This document shows, piece by piece, positions 54,729-63,746 of a stretch of 64,000 nucleotides of DNA. The position numbers and the translations under genes were made by a program. The DNA lies in assembly GCF_019351435.1 (NCBI RefSeq), contig NZ_JAHWYN010000017.1, positions 40,540 through 104,539 on the forward strand, given 5' to 3'. The stretch comes from Flavobacterium taihuense (GTDB lineage Bacteria; Bacteroidota; Bacteroidia; Flavobacteriales; Flavobacteriaceae). The notes beneath the pieces were generated by a model. That model was not told where the DNA came from and ran no database searches. It worked only from the letters and a program-made list of their open reading frames with translations. Every line of letters starts with the position of its first letter. Within the stretch, counting starts at the first letter, position 1.

Positions 54729-57700
54729 ATGCAAAATACAGAAATCAAAACTACGTGTTCCTATTGTGGAGTAGGATGCGGAATTATTGTAAAAAATGAT
54801 TCTAAAAATGGAGTGACGGTTGCCGGCGACAAAGACCATCCCGTAAACAAAGGAATGCTTTGTTCTAAAGGGATGAACCTGCATTATGTGGTCAATGATA
54901 CTTCGGATAGAATACTATATCCCGAAATGAGATGGAGTAAATCGCATCCGAAGGAAAGAGTAAGTTGGGACAACGCTCTGGATCGTGCAGCTGCTGTTTT
55001 TTCCTCCATTATAAAAAAACACGGACCGGACAGCGTTGGATTTTATATTTCAGGACAATGTTTGACCGAAGAATATTACTTGGTTAACAAATTAGTAAAA
55101 GGATTTTTGAAGACCAACAACATCGACACCAACTCCAGACTTTGCATGAGTTCGGCAGTGGCGGGTTACAAAAAAACCTTTGGCGAAGACTCCGTACCTA
55201 TTGCGTATGCCGATATAGAGCTTGCCGACACTTTCTTGATAACAGGTGCAAACCCCGCTTTTTGCCATCCGATTCTTTTCAGACGAATTGAACAACACAA
55301 AGAGAAAAACCCAAAAACAAAAATCATTGTTATTGATCCAAGGCGCACCGACTCGGCTATGGCAGCCGATTTACATTTGCAAATACTACCGGGAACGGAC
55401 ATTGTTTTATACCACGCCATAGGAAAACGTTTGATCGAAAAAGGATATGTGGATTCGGATTTTGTGAAAAACCATACTGAAAATTATCAGCTTTACAAAG
55501 AGATGGTCTGCAACAGTTCTTTTGAAAAAGCGTCTAAATTATGTGGTGTTTCGGTAAGCGACATTCATTTGGCCGCCGAAATTATTGGCAAAGCCAAAGG
55601 ATTTATCTCGATGTGGGCCATGGGATTGAACCAAAGCGCCATTGGTGTTGACAAAAACACTGCCTTACTGAACCTTTCTTTGGTAACGGGTCAAATAGGG
55701 AAACCGGGTTCTGGACCTTTTTCATTGACTGGACAGCCCAACGCTATGGGTGGTCGTGAAGTAGGCGGCATGGCCAATTTACTGGCCGTTCACAAAGAAC
55801 TGAACAATCCCCAACACCGCAAGGAAGTTGCCGATTTTTGGGGAGTGGAATCCATTTCGGAAAAACCGGGATTGACCGCAACCGAAATGTTTGATGCCTT
55901 AGAATCGGGAAAAATGAAAGCCATTTGGATTATTTGTACCAATCCGCTAGTGAGTTTACCCGATGCTCGAAGAGTTGAAAAAGCATTAGCAAATGCTAAA
56001 TTTGTAGTAGTTCAAGACATCTCCCACAATGCTGATACTGCTAAATTTGCTGATTTACTTTTGCCCGCAGCAGGATGGCTAGAAAAAGAAGGGACGATGA
56101 CTAACTCGGAGCGTCGTATTTCGTATTTACCAAAAGGAATTAACGCTCCAGGTGAAGCTTTGTCTGATGTGGAAATCTTACTAAACTTTGCCAAAAAAAT
56201 GAAATTCTCCGGCTTTAATTTCAACAACACCGAAGCCGTTTACAAAGAATACTGCCTGATGACCAAGGGCACCAATATTGATGTTTCCTATTTAAATTAT
56301 TCCCGACTTAAAAACGAAGGTACTTTTCAGTGGCCGGTTCCGGATTATGGCCATCCTGGAACGCCAAGATTATTTGCCGACAAAAAATTCTTTACACCAT
56401 CGCAAAAAGCGATTTTTAATATCCCGACAAGTATCGAAAACACATCGGCACTGCCTTCGGTTCAATATCCATTTATATTGACTACGGGACGAATTCGCGA
56501 TCAATGGCATACGATGACCAAAACGGGTAAAGTGTCCCGATTAATGACGCACACCCCTAGCCCAGTTCTCGAAATCAACCCAATAGATGCCTACAAGTCC
56601 GAGATAAAAAATGGCGACATTGTTGTGATAAGCAGCAAAAATGGTGAAGTTCGGGTGAAAGCCAAAGTAACAGATACCATCAAAGAAGGCGTTTTGTTTT
56701 TGCCGATGCACTGGGGGAAACAATTGGACAACGATTTGAACAGAACCAACAATCTGACCAACACGATTGTCGATCCTATATCCAAAGAACCTGATTTTAA
56801 ATACACCACGGTCTCGGTAACAAAATATATAAAACCGTTTCAAAAAATAGCTGTAGTTGGCGCCGGAGCTGCTGCTTTCCGTTTTATTCAAAATTACAGG
56901 GAAATTAATACTACCGATGAAATCATCGTTTTCTCCAATGAGGAAAACCCATTTTACAACCGCGTTCTGTTACCAGAATATGTGACTGGAGAATTTACTT
57001 GGGAAAGCCTTTTGAAAATAAAAAGCGATGGTTTGAGCCAATTGAATATCACGATGAAATCGGGTGTGGCCATCGAAAACGTAAATACTACAGACAAAAC
57101 GATAACCGACTGCAAAGGCATCGTTCATCAATTTGATATGTTGATTATGGCAACCGGAAGCCGCCCTTTCATTCCCGAAAATGCCCAGTTGCATCTTCCT
57201 GGACGTTTTACCATCCGAAAGAAAAATGATGCCGACAGACTTAAAAACTATTTGGACGAAACCAATTTACCCTCCGAAGAGCAACACGTAGTGATTGTGG
57301 GTGGTGGACTATTGGGACTGGAACTGGCTGCTGCCCTTAAACATAAAAAAGTAAAAATAACGATTATACAAAGAGCTTCCCGATTGATGGAGCGCCAATT
57401 GGACAGAATCTCGAGTAAATTATTGGCCGAAGAAGTACAGCAAAGAGACATTCAAATCTATTTTGATAACGAGGTCAGCACCGTATTTGAAACCGATAAT
57501 GCAAACGAATTAGAAATAGCCCTAAAAAGTGGTCGAATCATTACCGCCAATGCCATTGTTTACACCATTGGAACCATCCCAAACATAGAATTAGCAAAGG
57601 AAACCGGGCTGGCTTGCGGTCGTGGCGTAAAAGTCAATCAGTATTTACAAACCTCCCATCCCGATGTATTTGCCATAGGCGAAATAGCCGAATTCAACAA

Positions 57701-58244
57701 TATGTTATTCGGAATCACCTCTGCCGCCGAAGAACAAGCCGATGTTTTGGCTAACTTTATTGCCGGTGATATCAGCAGTTTTTACAAAGGATCAGTGTTG
57801 ATGAATATCCTGAAATTAGAAGACATCAATCTGTGTTCTATTGGTCAAATTGAAGTTCCTGAAAATGATGATTCCTACGAAGAAATTGTTTTTGCCGACT
57901 TAGGGAAACGCTATTATAAAAAATGCATCGTCAAGAACGATTTACTCATAGGCGCCATACTGATGGGAGACAAAAATGAGTTTGCCGAATTTAAAACGAT
58001 GATCGAAAGCAAAATCGAATTGGCTGACAAACGAAATACTTTACTAAGAGGAAGCGGCGCCGAAGCAAAGCCGGTACTGGGGAAACTCGTTTGTTCCTGC
58101 AGTCAGGTAGGAAGCGGCAACATCGAAGATTGCATCAAAAGCGGTGTTACCAATTTTACCGAATTGTGCAAAACCACCGGAGCAGGACTCGGCTGTGGCA
58201 GCTGCAAAACCGAAGTGAAGGAGCTATTGGCGAAGGTGAAATAG
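54729..58244 (+). CDS. nasA: Assimilatory nitrate reductase fused to NirB-like flavoprotein and BFD domain
   Basis: 1171 residues. Residues 1-690 are a molybdopterin (bis-MGD) nitrate reductase: CSYCGVGC with MLCSKG binds [4Fe-4S], Cys139 in SRLCMSS is the likely Mo ligand, and GRIRDQWHTMTKTG is the family signature. From about residue 706 a FAD/NAD(P) oxidoreductase follows (IAVVGAGAAAFRFI, GGGLLGLELAAAL), like the N-terminus of NirB. Residues about 1122-1168 form a BFD [2Fe-2S] domain (CSCSQVG, CGSCK). One polypeptide can take electrons from NAD(P)H to nitrate, replacing a separate NasB. Confidence 0.92.
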   Translation: MQNTEIKTTCSYCGVGCGIIVKNDSKNGVTVAGDKDHPVNKGMLCSKGMNLHYVVNDTSDRILYPEMRWSKSHPKERVSWDNALDRAAAVFSSIIKKHGPDSVGFYISGQCLTEEYYLVNKLVKGFLKTNNIDTNSRLCMSSAVAGYKKTFGEDSVPIAYADIELADTFLITGANPAFCHPILFRRIEQHKEKNPKTKIIVIDPRRTDSAMAADLHLQILPGTDIVLYHAIGKRLIEKGYVDSDFVKNHTENYQLYKEMVCNSSFEKASKLCGVSVSDIHLAAEIIGKAKGFISMWAMGLNQSAIGVDKNTALLNLSLVTGQIGKPGSGPFSLTGQPNAMGGREVGGMANLLAVHKELNNPQHRKEVADFWGVESISEKPGLTATEMFDALESGKMKAIWIICTNPLVSLPDARRVEKALANAKFVVVQDISHNADTAKFADLLLPAAGWLEKEGTMTNSERRISYLPKGINAPGEALSDVEILLNFAKKMKFSGFNFNNTEAVYKEYCLMTKGTNIDVSYLNYSRLKNEGTFQWPVPDYGHPGTPRLFADKKFFTPSQKAIFNIPTSIENTSALPSVQYPFILTTGRIRDQWHTMTKTGKVSRLMTHTPSPVLEINPIDAYKSEIKNGDIVVISSKNGEVRVKAKVTDTIKEGVLFLPMHWGKQLDNDLNRTNNLTNTIVDPISKEPDFKYTTVSVTKYIKPFQKIAVVGAGAAAFRFIQNYREINTTDEIIVFSNEENPFYNRVLLPEYVTGEFTWESLLKIKSDGLSQLNITMKSGVAIENVNTTDKTITDCKGIVHQFDMLIMATGSRPFIPENAQLHLPGRFTIRKKNDADRLKNYLDETNLPSEEQHVVIVGGGLLGLELAAALKHKKVKITIIQRASRLMERQLDRISSKLLAEEVQQRDIQIYFDNEVSTVFETDNANELEIALKSGRIITANAIVYTIGTIPNIELAKETGLACGRGVKVNQYLQTSHPDVFAIGEIAEFNNMLFGITSAAEEQADVLANFIAGDISSFYKGSVLMNILKLEDINLCSIGQIEVPENDDSYEEIVFADLGKRYYKKCIVKNDLLIGAILMGDKNEFAEFKTMIESKIELADKRNTLLRGSGAEAKPVLGKLVCSCSQVGSGNIEDCIKSGVTNFTELCKTTGAGLGCGSCKTEVKELLAKVK

Positions 58245-58249
58245 ATTGC

Positions 58250-58380
58250 AGAATTCAGAAGGCAGGTTGCAGGAGGCAGATTTTAGATAGCAGAATTCAG
58301 ATTGGAGGTTTAGATTGCAGATTTGAGATAGTAGAATTCAGAAGGCAGGTTGCAGATTTTAGATTGCAGATTTTAGAATA
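58250..58380. repeat. Cluster of degenerate TTTTAGATTGCAGA units
   Basis: About eight partly degenerate copies of GCAGATTTTAGAT and GCAGAATTCAGAAGGCAGGTT fill the gap between nasA and the next gene. Spacing is irregular and there are no spacers, so this is not a CRISPR array. Confidence 0.7.
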
Positions 58381-58417
58381 GAGAAGTGAATACTCATAAT
58401 TTATAATTCAAAAGAAA

Positions 58418-59845
58418 ATGGAATTAACAAGACTCATAGTAAAAGGTGGAGTATTATCTCCGGGAGAATTACGAGAAATTGTAAATATGGGACTCGAGCA
58501 AGGTCTTGACGCTATCTCTTTTGGTTCCAGACAAGACATTATATTCCCAAAAGGATTCAAAAATAACACACCCGAAAAAATCGGAAAACACCATTTTGTT
58601 TTACCCAACGAAAAAAGCGGTAACAACATCGTTTCTTCGTATGTTTCCACCGATATTTTTAGAAATACCCCTTGGCTTACCGGAAATAAATTTCTGTATA
58701 TTTTAGAACAATTCAAGGAACAACCCCAATTAAAAGTCAACATAACCGATCCCAAACAGCAACTAGTTCCTTTATTCACGGGACATATCAACTTTATAGC
58801 TTCGCACCACGAAGATTATTGGTTCCTGTATGTGCGCTTGCCAAAGTGGGACAAAATGGAACTTTTCCCAGTATTGATCTACAGTTGGGACATCGGCAAA
58901 GTGTATTATGAAATCGAAAAAATACTCCAGGAAGAACCCGATTCTACCGAAATGATTTTCCAACTCATCAGTGATTTGGACACCAACAACAGAACCATCG
59001 ACCAACCGCTGAACATACCGTTCTACCCGTTTCCGTATTACGAAGGCATGAACAGACTCGGAATCGACCAATACTGGCTTGGGCTCTACTGGCGTAACAA
59101 CCTGTACGATCTGGAATTCTTAAAAGAAATGTGCGATTTGTGTTTTGATTGCAAGATCGGAAAAATATGTATCACCCCCTGGAAATCTTTCATTGTCAAA
59201 GGAATCCCAAAAGAGCGCAAACTCGACTGGGAAAAATTCCTGGGCAAAAAAGGAATCAACGTGCGCCACTCTCTTTTGGAACTCAACTGGCACTTACCCG
59301 TAGCGACAGAATGGGCCTTGAACCTCAAAACCTTTTTAGTGCGAACCCTCGACCAGTTCGACATCAGCACCTATGGTCTCACCTTCGGGCTATCCGACTA
59401 CAATCGGGACGGTCATTATTTCACCTCGGTGGTCATCGAAAAAAACGAAGCGCCAAAAGACCTCGAATCCATCAAAATCCGAGACACTTTCAACGTTTTG
59501 TATGCCAAAAATTTTGATCCCAACACCAAGGAATATATCGTACATGCACAAGATGTGGATAAACTCGAATTACCCAATATCCTCATCGAATTGAGTAAAA
59601 AATACTTCGAAGAACTCGGCAACAGCGTACTCGAATTCCAAAACACAGCTGCCAAAAAAGAAACCAAAGCGCAAGACATCCACCAATGTCAAGAATGCCT
59701 AACAGTCTATAATTCTGATTACGGAGACATCATTCAGGGCATCGAAAAAGGCACACTTTTCCAGAATCTTCCTGAAGATTACTGCTGTTCGTTATGCGAA
59801 GCGCCCAAAAGCAGTTTTATTCCATTGACAGAAACCACAGTATAA
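58418..59845 (+). CDS. Nitrite/sulfite-reductase-like protein with C-terminal rubredoxin
   Basis: 475 residues. The N-terminal part (LIVKGGVLSPGELREIVNMG, then ISFGSRQDIIFP) resembles the ferredoxin-like half-domains of siroheme nitrite/sulfite reductases, with a Cys-rich segment MCDLCFDCKIGKIC near residue 235 but not the usual siroheme Cys spacing. The C-terminus is a rubredoxin: CQECLTVY (Cys about 424/427) and YCCSLCEAP (about 456/459). It follows nasA and may pass electrons to, or help build, the nitrate or nitrite reductase. Such proteins appear in Bacteroidota nitrate clusters; the role is not established to my knowledge. Confidence 0.75.
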   Translation: MELTRLIVKGGVLSPGELREIVNMGLEQGLDAISFGSRQDIIFPKGFKNNTPEKIGKHHFVLPNEKSGNNIVSSYVSTDIFRNTPWLTGNKFLYILEQFKEQPQLKVNITDPKQQLVPLFTGHINFIASHHEDYWFLYVRLPKWDKMELFPVLIYSWDIGKVYYEIEKILQEEPDSTEMIFQLISDLDTNNRTIDQPLNIPFYPFPYYEGMNRLGIDQYWLGLYWRNNLYDLEFLKEMCDLCFDCKIGKICITPWKSFIVKGIPKERKLDWEKFLGKKGINVRHSLLELNWHLPVATEWALNLKTFLVRTLDQFDISTYGLTFGLSDYNRDGHYFTSVVIEKNEAPKDLESIKIRDTFNVLYAKNFDPNTKEYIVHAQDVDKLELPNILIELSKKYFEELGNSVLEFQNTAAKKETKAQDIHQCQECLTVYNSDYGDIIQGIEKGTLFQNLPEDYCCSLCEAPKSSFIPLTETTV

Positions 59846-59914
59846 ACCTACCATTTAGTTTCTCAAAGTAGATTTACTTCGTCATTTCGATAAAGTTCAT
59901 TTGGGCGAGTCACC

Positions 59915-59967
59915 ATCCCGATAAAAAGGGCAATTCACTTTGTGTTGATCCCCCTTTTTATCGGGAT
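59915..59967. repeat. 16-base perfect inverted repeat
   Basis: ATCCCGATAAAAAGGG (59915-59930) pairs exactly with CCCTTTTTATCGGGAT (59952-59967) over a 21-base loop. It may terminate the upstream gene or be part of a small repeat element. Confidence 0.75.
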
Positions 59968-60162
59968 GCTGTCACGTCATCCGTGCTACTTCGGTAGCTA
60001 GCAACAAATGATATTCACTGAACTTATATGAAAATATAGTATTGTGAAATAATCACTGACGCAGATGTAAAGCAAGAAATTCTATGGAAAAACAGTCAAT
60101 ACCAATCAACTATGCAAAAAAAGAAAATGCTCTTAAGAGTCTGTTTTTTAAATGCACCCCTT

Positions 60163-60217
60163 TCCATACATTATCCATACACTATCCATACACTATCTAT
60201 GCTTTATCTATGCTCCT
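60163..60217. repeat. Five 11-base tandem repeats
   Basis: TCCATACATTA, TCCATACACTA twice, then TCTATGCTTTA and TCTATGCTCCT follow without spacers. The 11-base period is close to one helical turn, as in protein-binding arrays. Confidence 0.7.
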
Positions 60218-60330
60218 TTATTACCCCTATACAATATCACTGTTAATTACCCTTTTTACTTAGAGGTTTATAGTTTTATACATGTGTATTCGTTTTTGGT
60301 GATGTAGTAGATTAATTAATATTCCAAAAC

Positions 60331-60358
60331 AAAAAAGAGACTTGATAGTCTCTTTTTT
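60331..60358. terminator. Terminator of the HTH gene
   Basis: Stem AAAAAAGAGACT / AGTCTCTTTTTT with loop TGAT, flanked by A/T tracts; works for the minus-strand gene ending at 60421. Confidence 0.8.
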
Positions 60359-60420
60359 GAATTAATATAACTTTTATAAAAGTTTATTTTGCATTTAGAT
60401 TTTCGAAATATGAATAAGAA

Positions 60421-60825
60421 TTATTTATTTATTAATTTTTCAAGTCTTGCCATCATTTCATCTTTCTCCTTCAACATCCTTTCATACAAAGCAATCTTTT
60501 CTTCGTGAAGTTTCTTTAACTCTTCGATAGAATTGAATTTGAATGTAGAATTAGGATTTCCAACACAAGCATTATCTCCAAAAGTATTCGAAATAATATT
60601 TATTGCTTGCTCCTCATCAAAATTCTGAAACGCTTCAACGGGAATTTTTAATGCATCTGAGATTTGATTAAGTATATCGTCTTCAATTACATCTTTTTGC
60701 TCTAGCATAGAAATTTTCTTTTGATTCCAGTCATTTCCCAGATCAAAAGCCAATGCCTCCTGTTTGATTCCAAGCATTTCTCTGAAGCGTTTTACGTTTC
60801 TTCCCTGATGTATTTTCTGTTCCAT
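60421..60825 (-). CDS. XRE-family HTH regulator with coiled-coil tail
   Basis: 134 residues from the ATG at 60825; a TTG four codons upstream is less likely. The HTH (NVKRFREMLGIKQEALAFDLGNDWNQKKISMLEQK) is followed by a linker and a C-terminal heptad-like helix (EELKKLHEEKIALYERMLKEKDEMMARLEKLI) that probably dimerises. Homologues are common in Bacteroidota mobile regions. Two TATCTTTG -7 motifs lie upstream on its strand (60851-60858, 60888-60895). The target is unknown. Confidence 0.8.
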   Translation of the reverse strand: MEQKIHQGRNVKRFREMLGIKQEALAFDLGNDWNQKKISMLEQKDVIEDDILNQISDALKIPVEAFQNFDEEQAINIISNTFGDNACVGNPNSTFKFNSIEELKKLHEEKIALYERMLKEKDEMMARLEKLINK

Positions 60826-61689
60826 AATGAGTATCAATTTTCTGAAGGCTCAAAGATAAAGCCATTTGGATTAAAAATTCTGAATTTCAAAGATAAAAAA
60901 ATATCCTGCAGAATATCCATTTTATAAGATATTATATCCAAATTCCAAATAGACTGCCTTCTTTTAAGAACGGAACTTCGCTGGTGAATATTAAATATTC
61001 CCACCATGAAAAAGAATAAAACATCCTTTCCGACTATTTTTTGGGCGGCGTATGAGGCAGTAAATCCATTTGAAGCTGTTTAAGTATTTTTTGACTTTGC
61101 GCATCTTGATTACTATACACAGATTTTAAGTGAAGTAGTAATTTACAGCCATAAGTGAGAAATTTACAAACAGAATAACCCCTCCGAATTTTTTGTTTTC
61201 TATACGGCAGTCAGCACTTTTATCAAAATCTGTTATAACTTGAAAGTGAAAAGCAAAAAATGCAAAGTGAAAGGGTCAGCTGATTATGTGTCAATACTTC
61301 ATCTTGCTTCCCTCACTAAGGAAGAATGCGGGAATCCTTTTCTTGTATTTCAAGAGGCATTTGCTGAGAGAATTCCAGCAGAATTTGAATTCTTCCTTTG
61401 TGAAATCCTACAACTTTCATTACCTCCCTACACAGGAGAATCTGAAATTCATTTGCCATTTTTTTTGAACGATTAGAAAAAGGCAAAGGTTGGTTTGAAT
61501 AACTAAAAATGCTTTAATGAAAAAATTAGAATCTAAAACGGCTTCCCGCTAGCAGCTACAACGTCAGGCGCAGCATTTAATGACCGAAAAAACGAATAAC
61601 CTACTATTTCATACTGGAATAGTTTTCCTTTTTCTGATAATGGCAAAAAAGCAAATTACCTTCCTTTAGCCCCGGTTGAAGTGAAAATC
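60826..61689. other. Gene-poor region upstream of the recombinase
   Basis: Holds the two -7 motifs of the HTH gene, a tiny ORF at 61006-61083 (25 codons, MKKNKTSFPTIFWAAYEAV) with no evidence of function, and an open frame 61240-61476 whose peptide looks like chance coding. It may be decayed mobile DNA. Confidence 0.4.
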
Positions 61690-61726
61690 CTTTTGAGTCT
61701 CGTCTTTTTTGGACGAGACTCAAAAG
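61690..61726. repeat. 15-base perfect inverted repeat (terminator-like hairpin)
   Basis: CTTTTGAGTCTCGTC (61690-61704) and GACGAGACTCAAAAG (61712-61726) with a seven-base loop. No T-run follows, so it is not a classic terminator. Confidence 0.75.
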
Positions 61727-61775
61727 ATTACTTCACTATACTTTTATTTTCATAGGAGTTCAGTGACCTTCGTTT
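61727..61775 (+). repeat. 49-base dispersed repeat, copy 2
   Basis: Matches 46982-47030 at 42 of 49 positions without gaps, directly after the 15-base hairpin. The remaining stretch to 62007 has no gene. Confidence 0.6.
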
Positions 61776-62007
61776 GCAACGGAAAACGGGACGATATTGC
61801 CAAAAAGGACTAATCTTTCTGCTCCAAAACAATAATTGAACTTCTTTTTTAAAACAGCTCTGCTAATTACTTTGATTGTAAAATAGTATTGCGGAGATCA
61901 TTCCTCACCTTCCACAACTCACTATTCATTAAAATTAAAAAATATGCAATCTTTTCCTTATCTTTATCATTCAATTATACGCCTTTACATTAACTATAAG
62001 CCATTTT

Positions 62008-63051
62008 ATGAACTGGAAAGCCAAACTTATCAAACGCGGTGGCGAAAGCCGCATCGCAATATATTTCGAAAAAAACCAAGATTGGATTGATCGTATCAAA
62101 GAACTGGAAGGTTCCCGATGGAGTCAAACATTAGGAGTTTGGCACTTGCCTGACACCTTAGAAAACCGAATGTTATTTCGAATTATCGAAACACCTATCA
62201 AACTTCCTTCGGCTGAGGGAATCGCACATATAGAAAAATTCAAATGCTGGCTATTGTCCCGCCGTTACAGTGATAGCACTATAGCAACGTATTCCGAAGC
62301 TTTAAGATATTTTCTAACCTTTTACAACGAAAAAGCAGTTGCAGAAATCAACAATGATGATGTTATTCGATACAATAACGAGTATATTTTAAACAATAAA
62401 TTATCTGGCTCCTTTCAAAATCAGATTGTCAACGCCATAAAACTTTTTTTTTCAACCGTGAGAGATACCAAAATAGAGTTAGACAAAATTCACCGTCCCA
62501 AAAGAGAAAAATTACTACCTAACGTTTTAAGTAAAGAGGAAGTCAAAATAATACTGAATGCACACAGCAACCTCAAACACAAAACGATGCTAAGTTTAAT
62601 TTATGCCTGCGGATTACGTCGAAGCGAACTCTTACATTTAAAACCTGCAGATATAGACTCCAAAAGAGGAGTCGTAGTTATTAGGCAAGGTAAAGGAAAG
62701 AAAGATAGGATTGCTCCGCTATCAGATAAAATTTTAGTCATGCTTCGAGACTATTATGTAGCCCACAAACCCACAACCTATTTATTTGAAGGGAAATTTA
62801 ATGGCGAGCCATACTCAGAATACAGCTTACAAAGTGTTCTGAAACAGGCCTTACAAAAAGTAGGAATAACTAAACCTGTAACACTGCATTGGCTACGACA
62901 CAGTTTTGCCACACACTTACTGGAAAGCGGAACTGATTTACGTTATATACAAGAACTATTAGGGCATAACAGTAGTAAAACAACAGAAATCTACACACAT
63001 GTTAGTACGAAAAGTATTCAACAAATAAAAAGTCCCTTTGATGATTTGTAA
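62008..63051 (+). CDS. Tyrosine recombinase beside a cassette array
   Basis: 347 residues. An extra N-terminal region (1-65, with SRWSQTLGVWHLP) precedes the SAM-like core-binding domain (about 70-155) and the catalytic domain with Arg204 (YACGLRRSEL), Lys230/232 (GKGKKDR), His294 and Arg297 (HWLRHSF), His320 (LLGHNSS) and Tyr329 (IYTHVS). This is a XerC/D-like enzyme. The roughly 20-residue insertion of IntI between GKGKKDR and the HxLR box is absent. It reads toward the repeat-rich site and cassette-like genes directly downstream and is the presumed recombinase of that array. Confidence 0.88.
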   Translation: MNWKAKLIKRGGESRIAIYFEKNQDWIDRIKELEGSRWSQTLGVWHLPDTLENRMLFRIIETPIKLPSAEGIAHIEKFKCWLLSRRYSDSTIATYSEALRYFLTFYNEKAVAEINNDDVIRYNNEYILNNKLSGSFQNQIVNAIKLFFSTVRDTKIELDKIHRPKREKLLPNVLSKEEVKIILNAHSNLKHKTMLSLIYACGLRRSELLHLKPADIDSKRGVVVIRQGKGKKDRIAPLSDKILVMLRDYYVAHKPTTYLFEGKFNGEPYSEYSLQSVLKQALQKVGITKPVTLHWLRHSFATHLLESGTDLRYIQELLGHNSSKTTEIYTHVSTKSIQQIKSPFDDL

Positions 63052-63093
63052 GTATTAATGTGTATATTTGATTTTGAAAAAAGTGTGTATATC

Positions 63094-63163
63094 ATCACAC
63101 ATATGCCCCCGTTTTTGGGTGGATATGTGTGACTCCATCACACATATATACTAGTTATACGGC
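63094..63163 (+). other. Putative attI-like recombination site
   Basis: ATCACACATAT occurs twice as a direct repeat (63094-63104, 63137-63147) with an inverted copy ATATGTGTGA between them (63123-63132), followed seven bases later by the core-like GTTATACGGC (63154-63163). The layout of direct and inverted binding sites next to a G/TT crossover resembles integron attI. The assignment rests on sequence pattern only. Confidence 0.5.
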
Positions 63164-63324
63164 ATTTAACATCTTTGTCGCTAAAATCGACTCGTAATAG
63201 TTAACGGAAGAAATTGAATTTTTTGATGAGTATTAGAAAAGATACTAATAATAAATAATTGTTTTTCTTAACATTAGAAAATCTTTAGTTAGAATTATAA
63301 ACTAAGACCAAAACAAAGTTACAA

Positions 63325-63744
63325 ATGAAATATTTACTACTCTTTTTTATTTTAATTTCATGCACAAAGAAACCAAATGTTGAATATCAGGAAAAAATTG
63401 GTGTTGTAACTTATAATATCAAGGATACTACAAGTACAATAATTATTGGTCATTGTGATATAACTGAATGTCTTGATGCAGAAAAACATTCAGGAAATTT
63501 ATATTACCCAGAAAAGATTTTTCAAGATATTAAAAAATATTCACTACAAAAAGGTGAAGCCTTTATTCCAAACTCACATGATTTATATTTAAAAGGTGAA
63601 GAAAACTTAACAATAAAATTGTTTGATTCAATATTGAGTCCCAAAATGGCAAATAAATATATTGTGACAGGTAAAGTCATAGGATTTAAAGGTTATGGAA
63701 CTTATTTTAAAATTTACACATACAAAAAATTAGCCGATAAATAA
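63325..63744 (+). CDS. Putative lipoprotein, gene of cassette 1
   Basis: 139 residues with a lipoprotein signal (MKYLLLFFILISC, Cys13). The rest (IVTGKVIGFKGYGTYFKIYTYKK at the end) is beta-rich with no family I recognise. The ORF fills most of the segment between the two core-like sites and ends three bases before the attC-like arm, the usual arrangement of an integron cassette. No consensus promoter is evident within the cassette. Confidence 0.75.
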   Translation: MKYLLLFFILISCTKKPNVEYQEKIGVVTYNIKDTTSTIIIGHCDITECLDAEKHSGNLYYPEKIFQDIKKYSLQKGEAFIPNSHDLYLKGEENLTIKLFDSILSPKMANKYIVTGKVIGFKGYGTYFKIYTYKKLADK

Positions 63745-63746
63745 AC

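Larger units (their letters stand above)
59846..60330. other. Non-coding gap with hairpin and tandem repeats
   Basis: No gene is supported. It contains the hairpin at 59915 and the 11-base tandem repeat at 60163, described separately. Confidence 0.5.

Noticed and set aside
58250..58380. CRISPR-like array
   Set aside because: The units are degenerate, adjacent and lack unique spacers of constant length; no cas genes nearby.
60163..60217. Replication iterons
   Set aside because: No replication-initiator gene is present; the nearest gene is a small XRE regulator.
61006..61083. 25-codon small protein gene
   Set aside because: Has an ATG and a clean stop but no promoter, no known family and lies in apparently decayed DNA; mentioned only as part of the gap.
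61240..61476. Open frame of 78 codons
   Set aside because: The peptide begins with a Lys-rich low-complexity start, has no motif, and no ribosome site or promoter is visible; looks like chance coding in gene-poor DNA.
62008..63051. Canonical integron integrase IntI
   Set aside because: The characteristic insertion before the HxLR box is absent; the enzyme resembles XerC/D-type recombinases of Bacteroidota.
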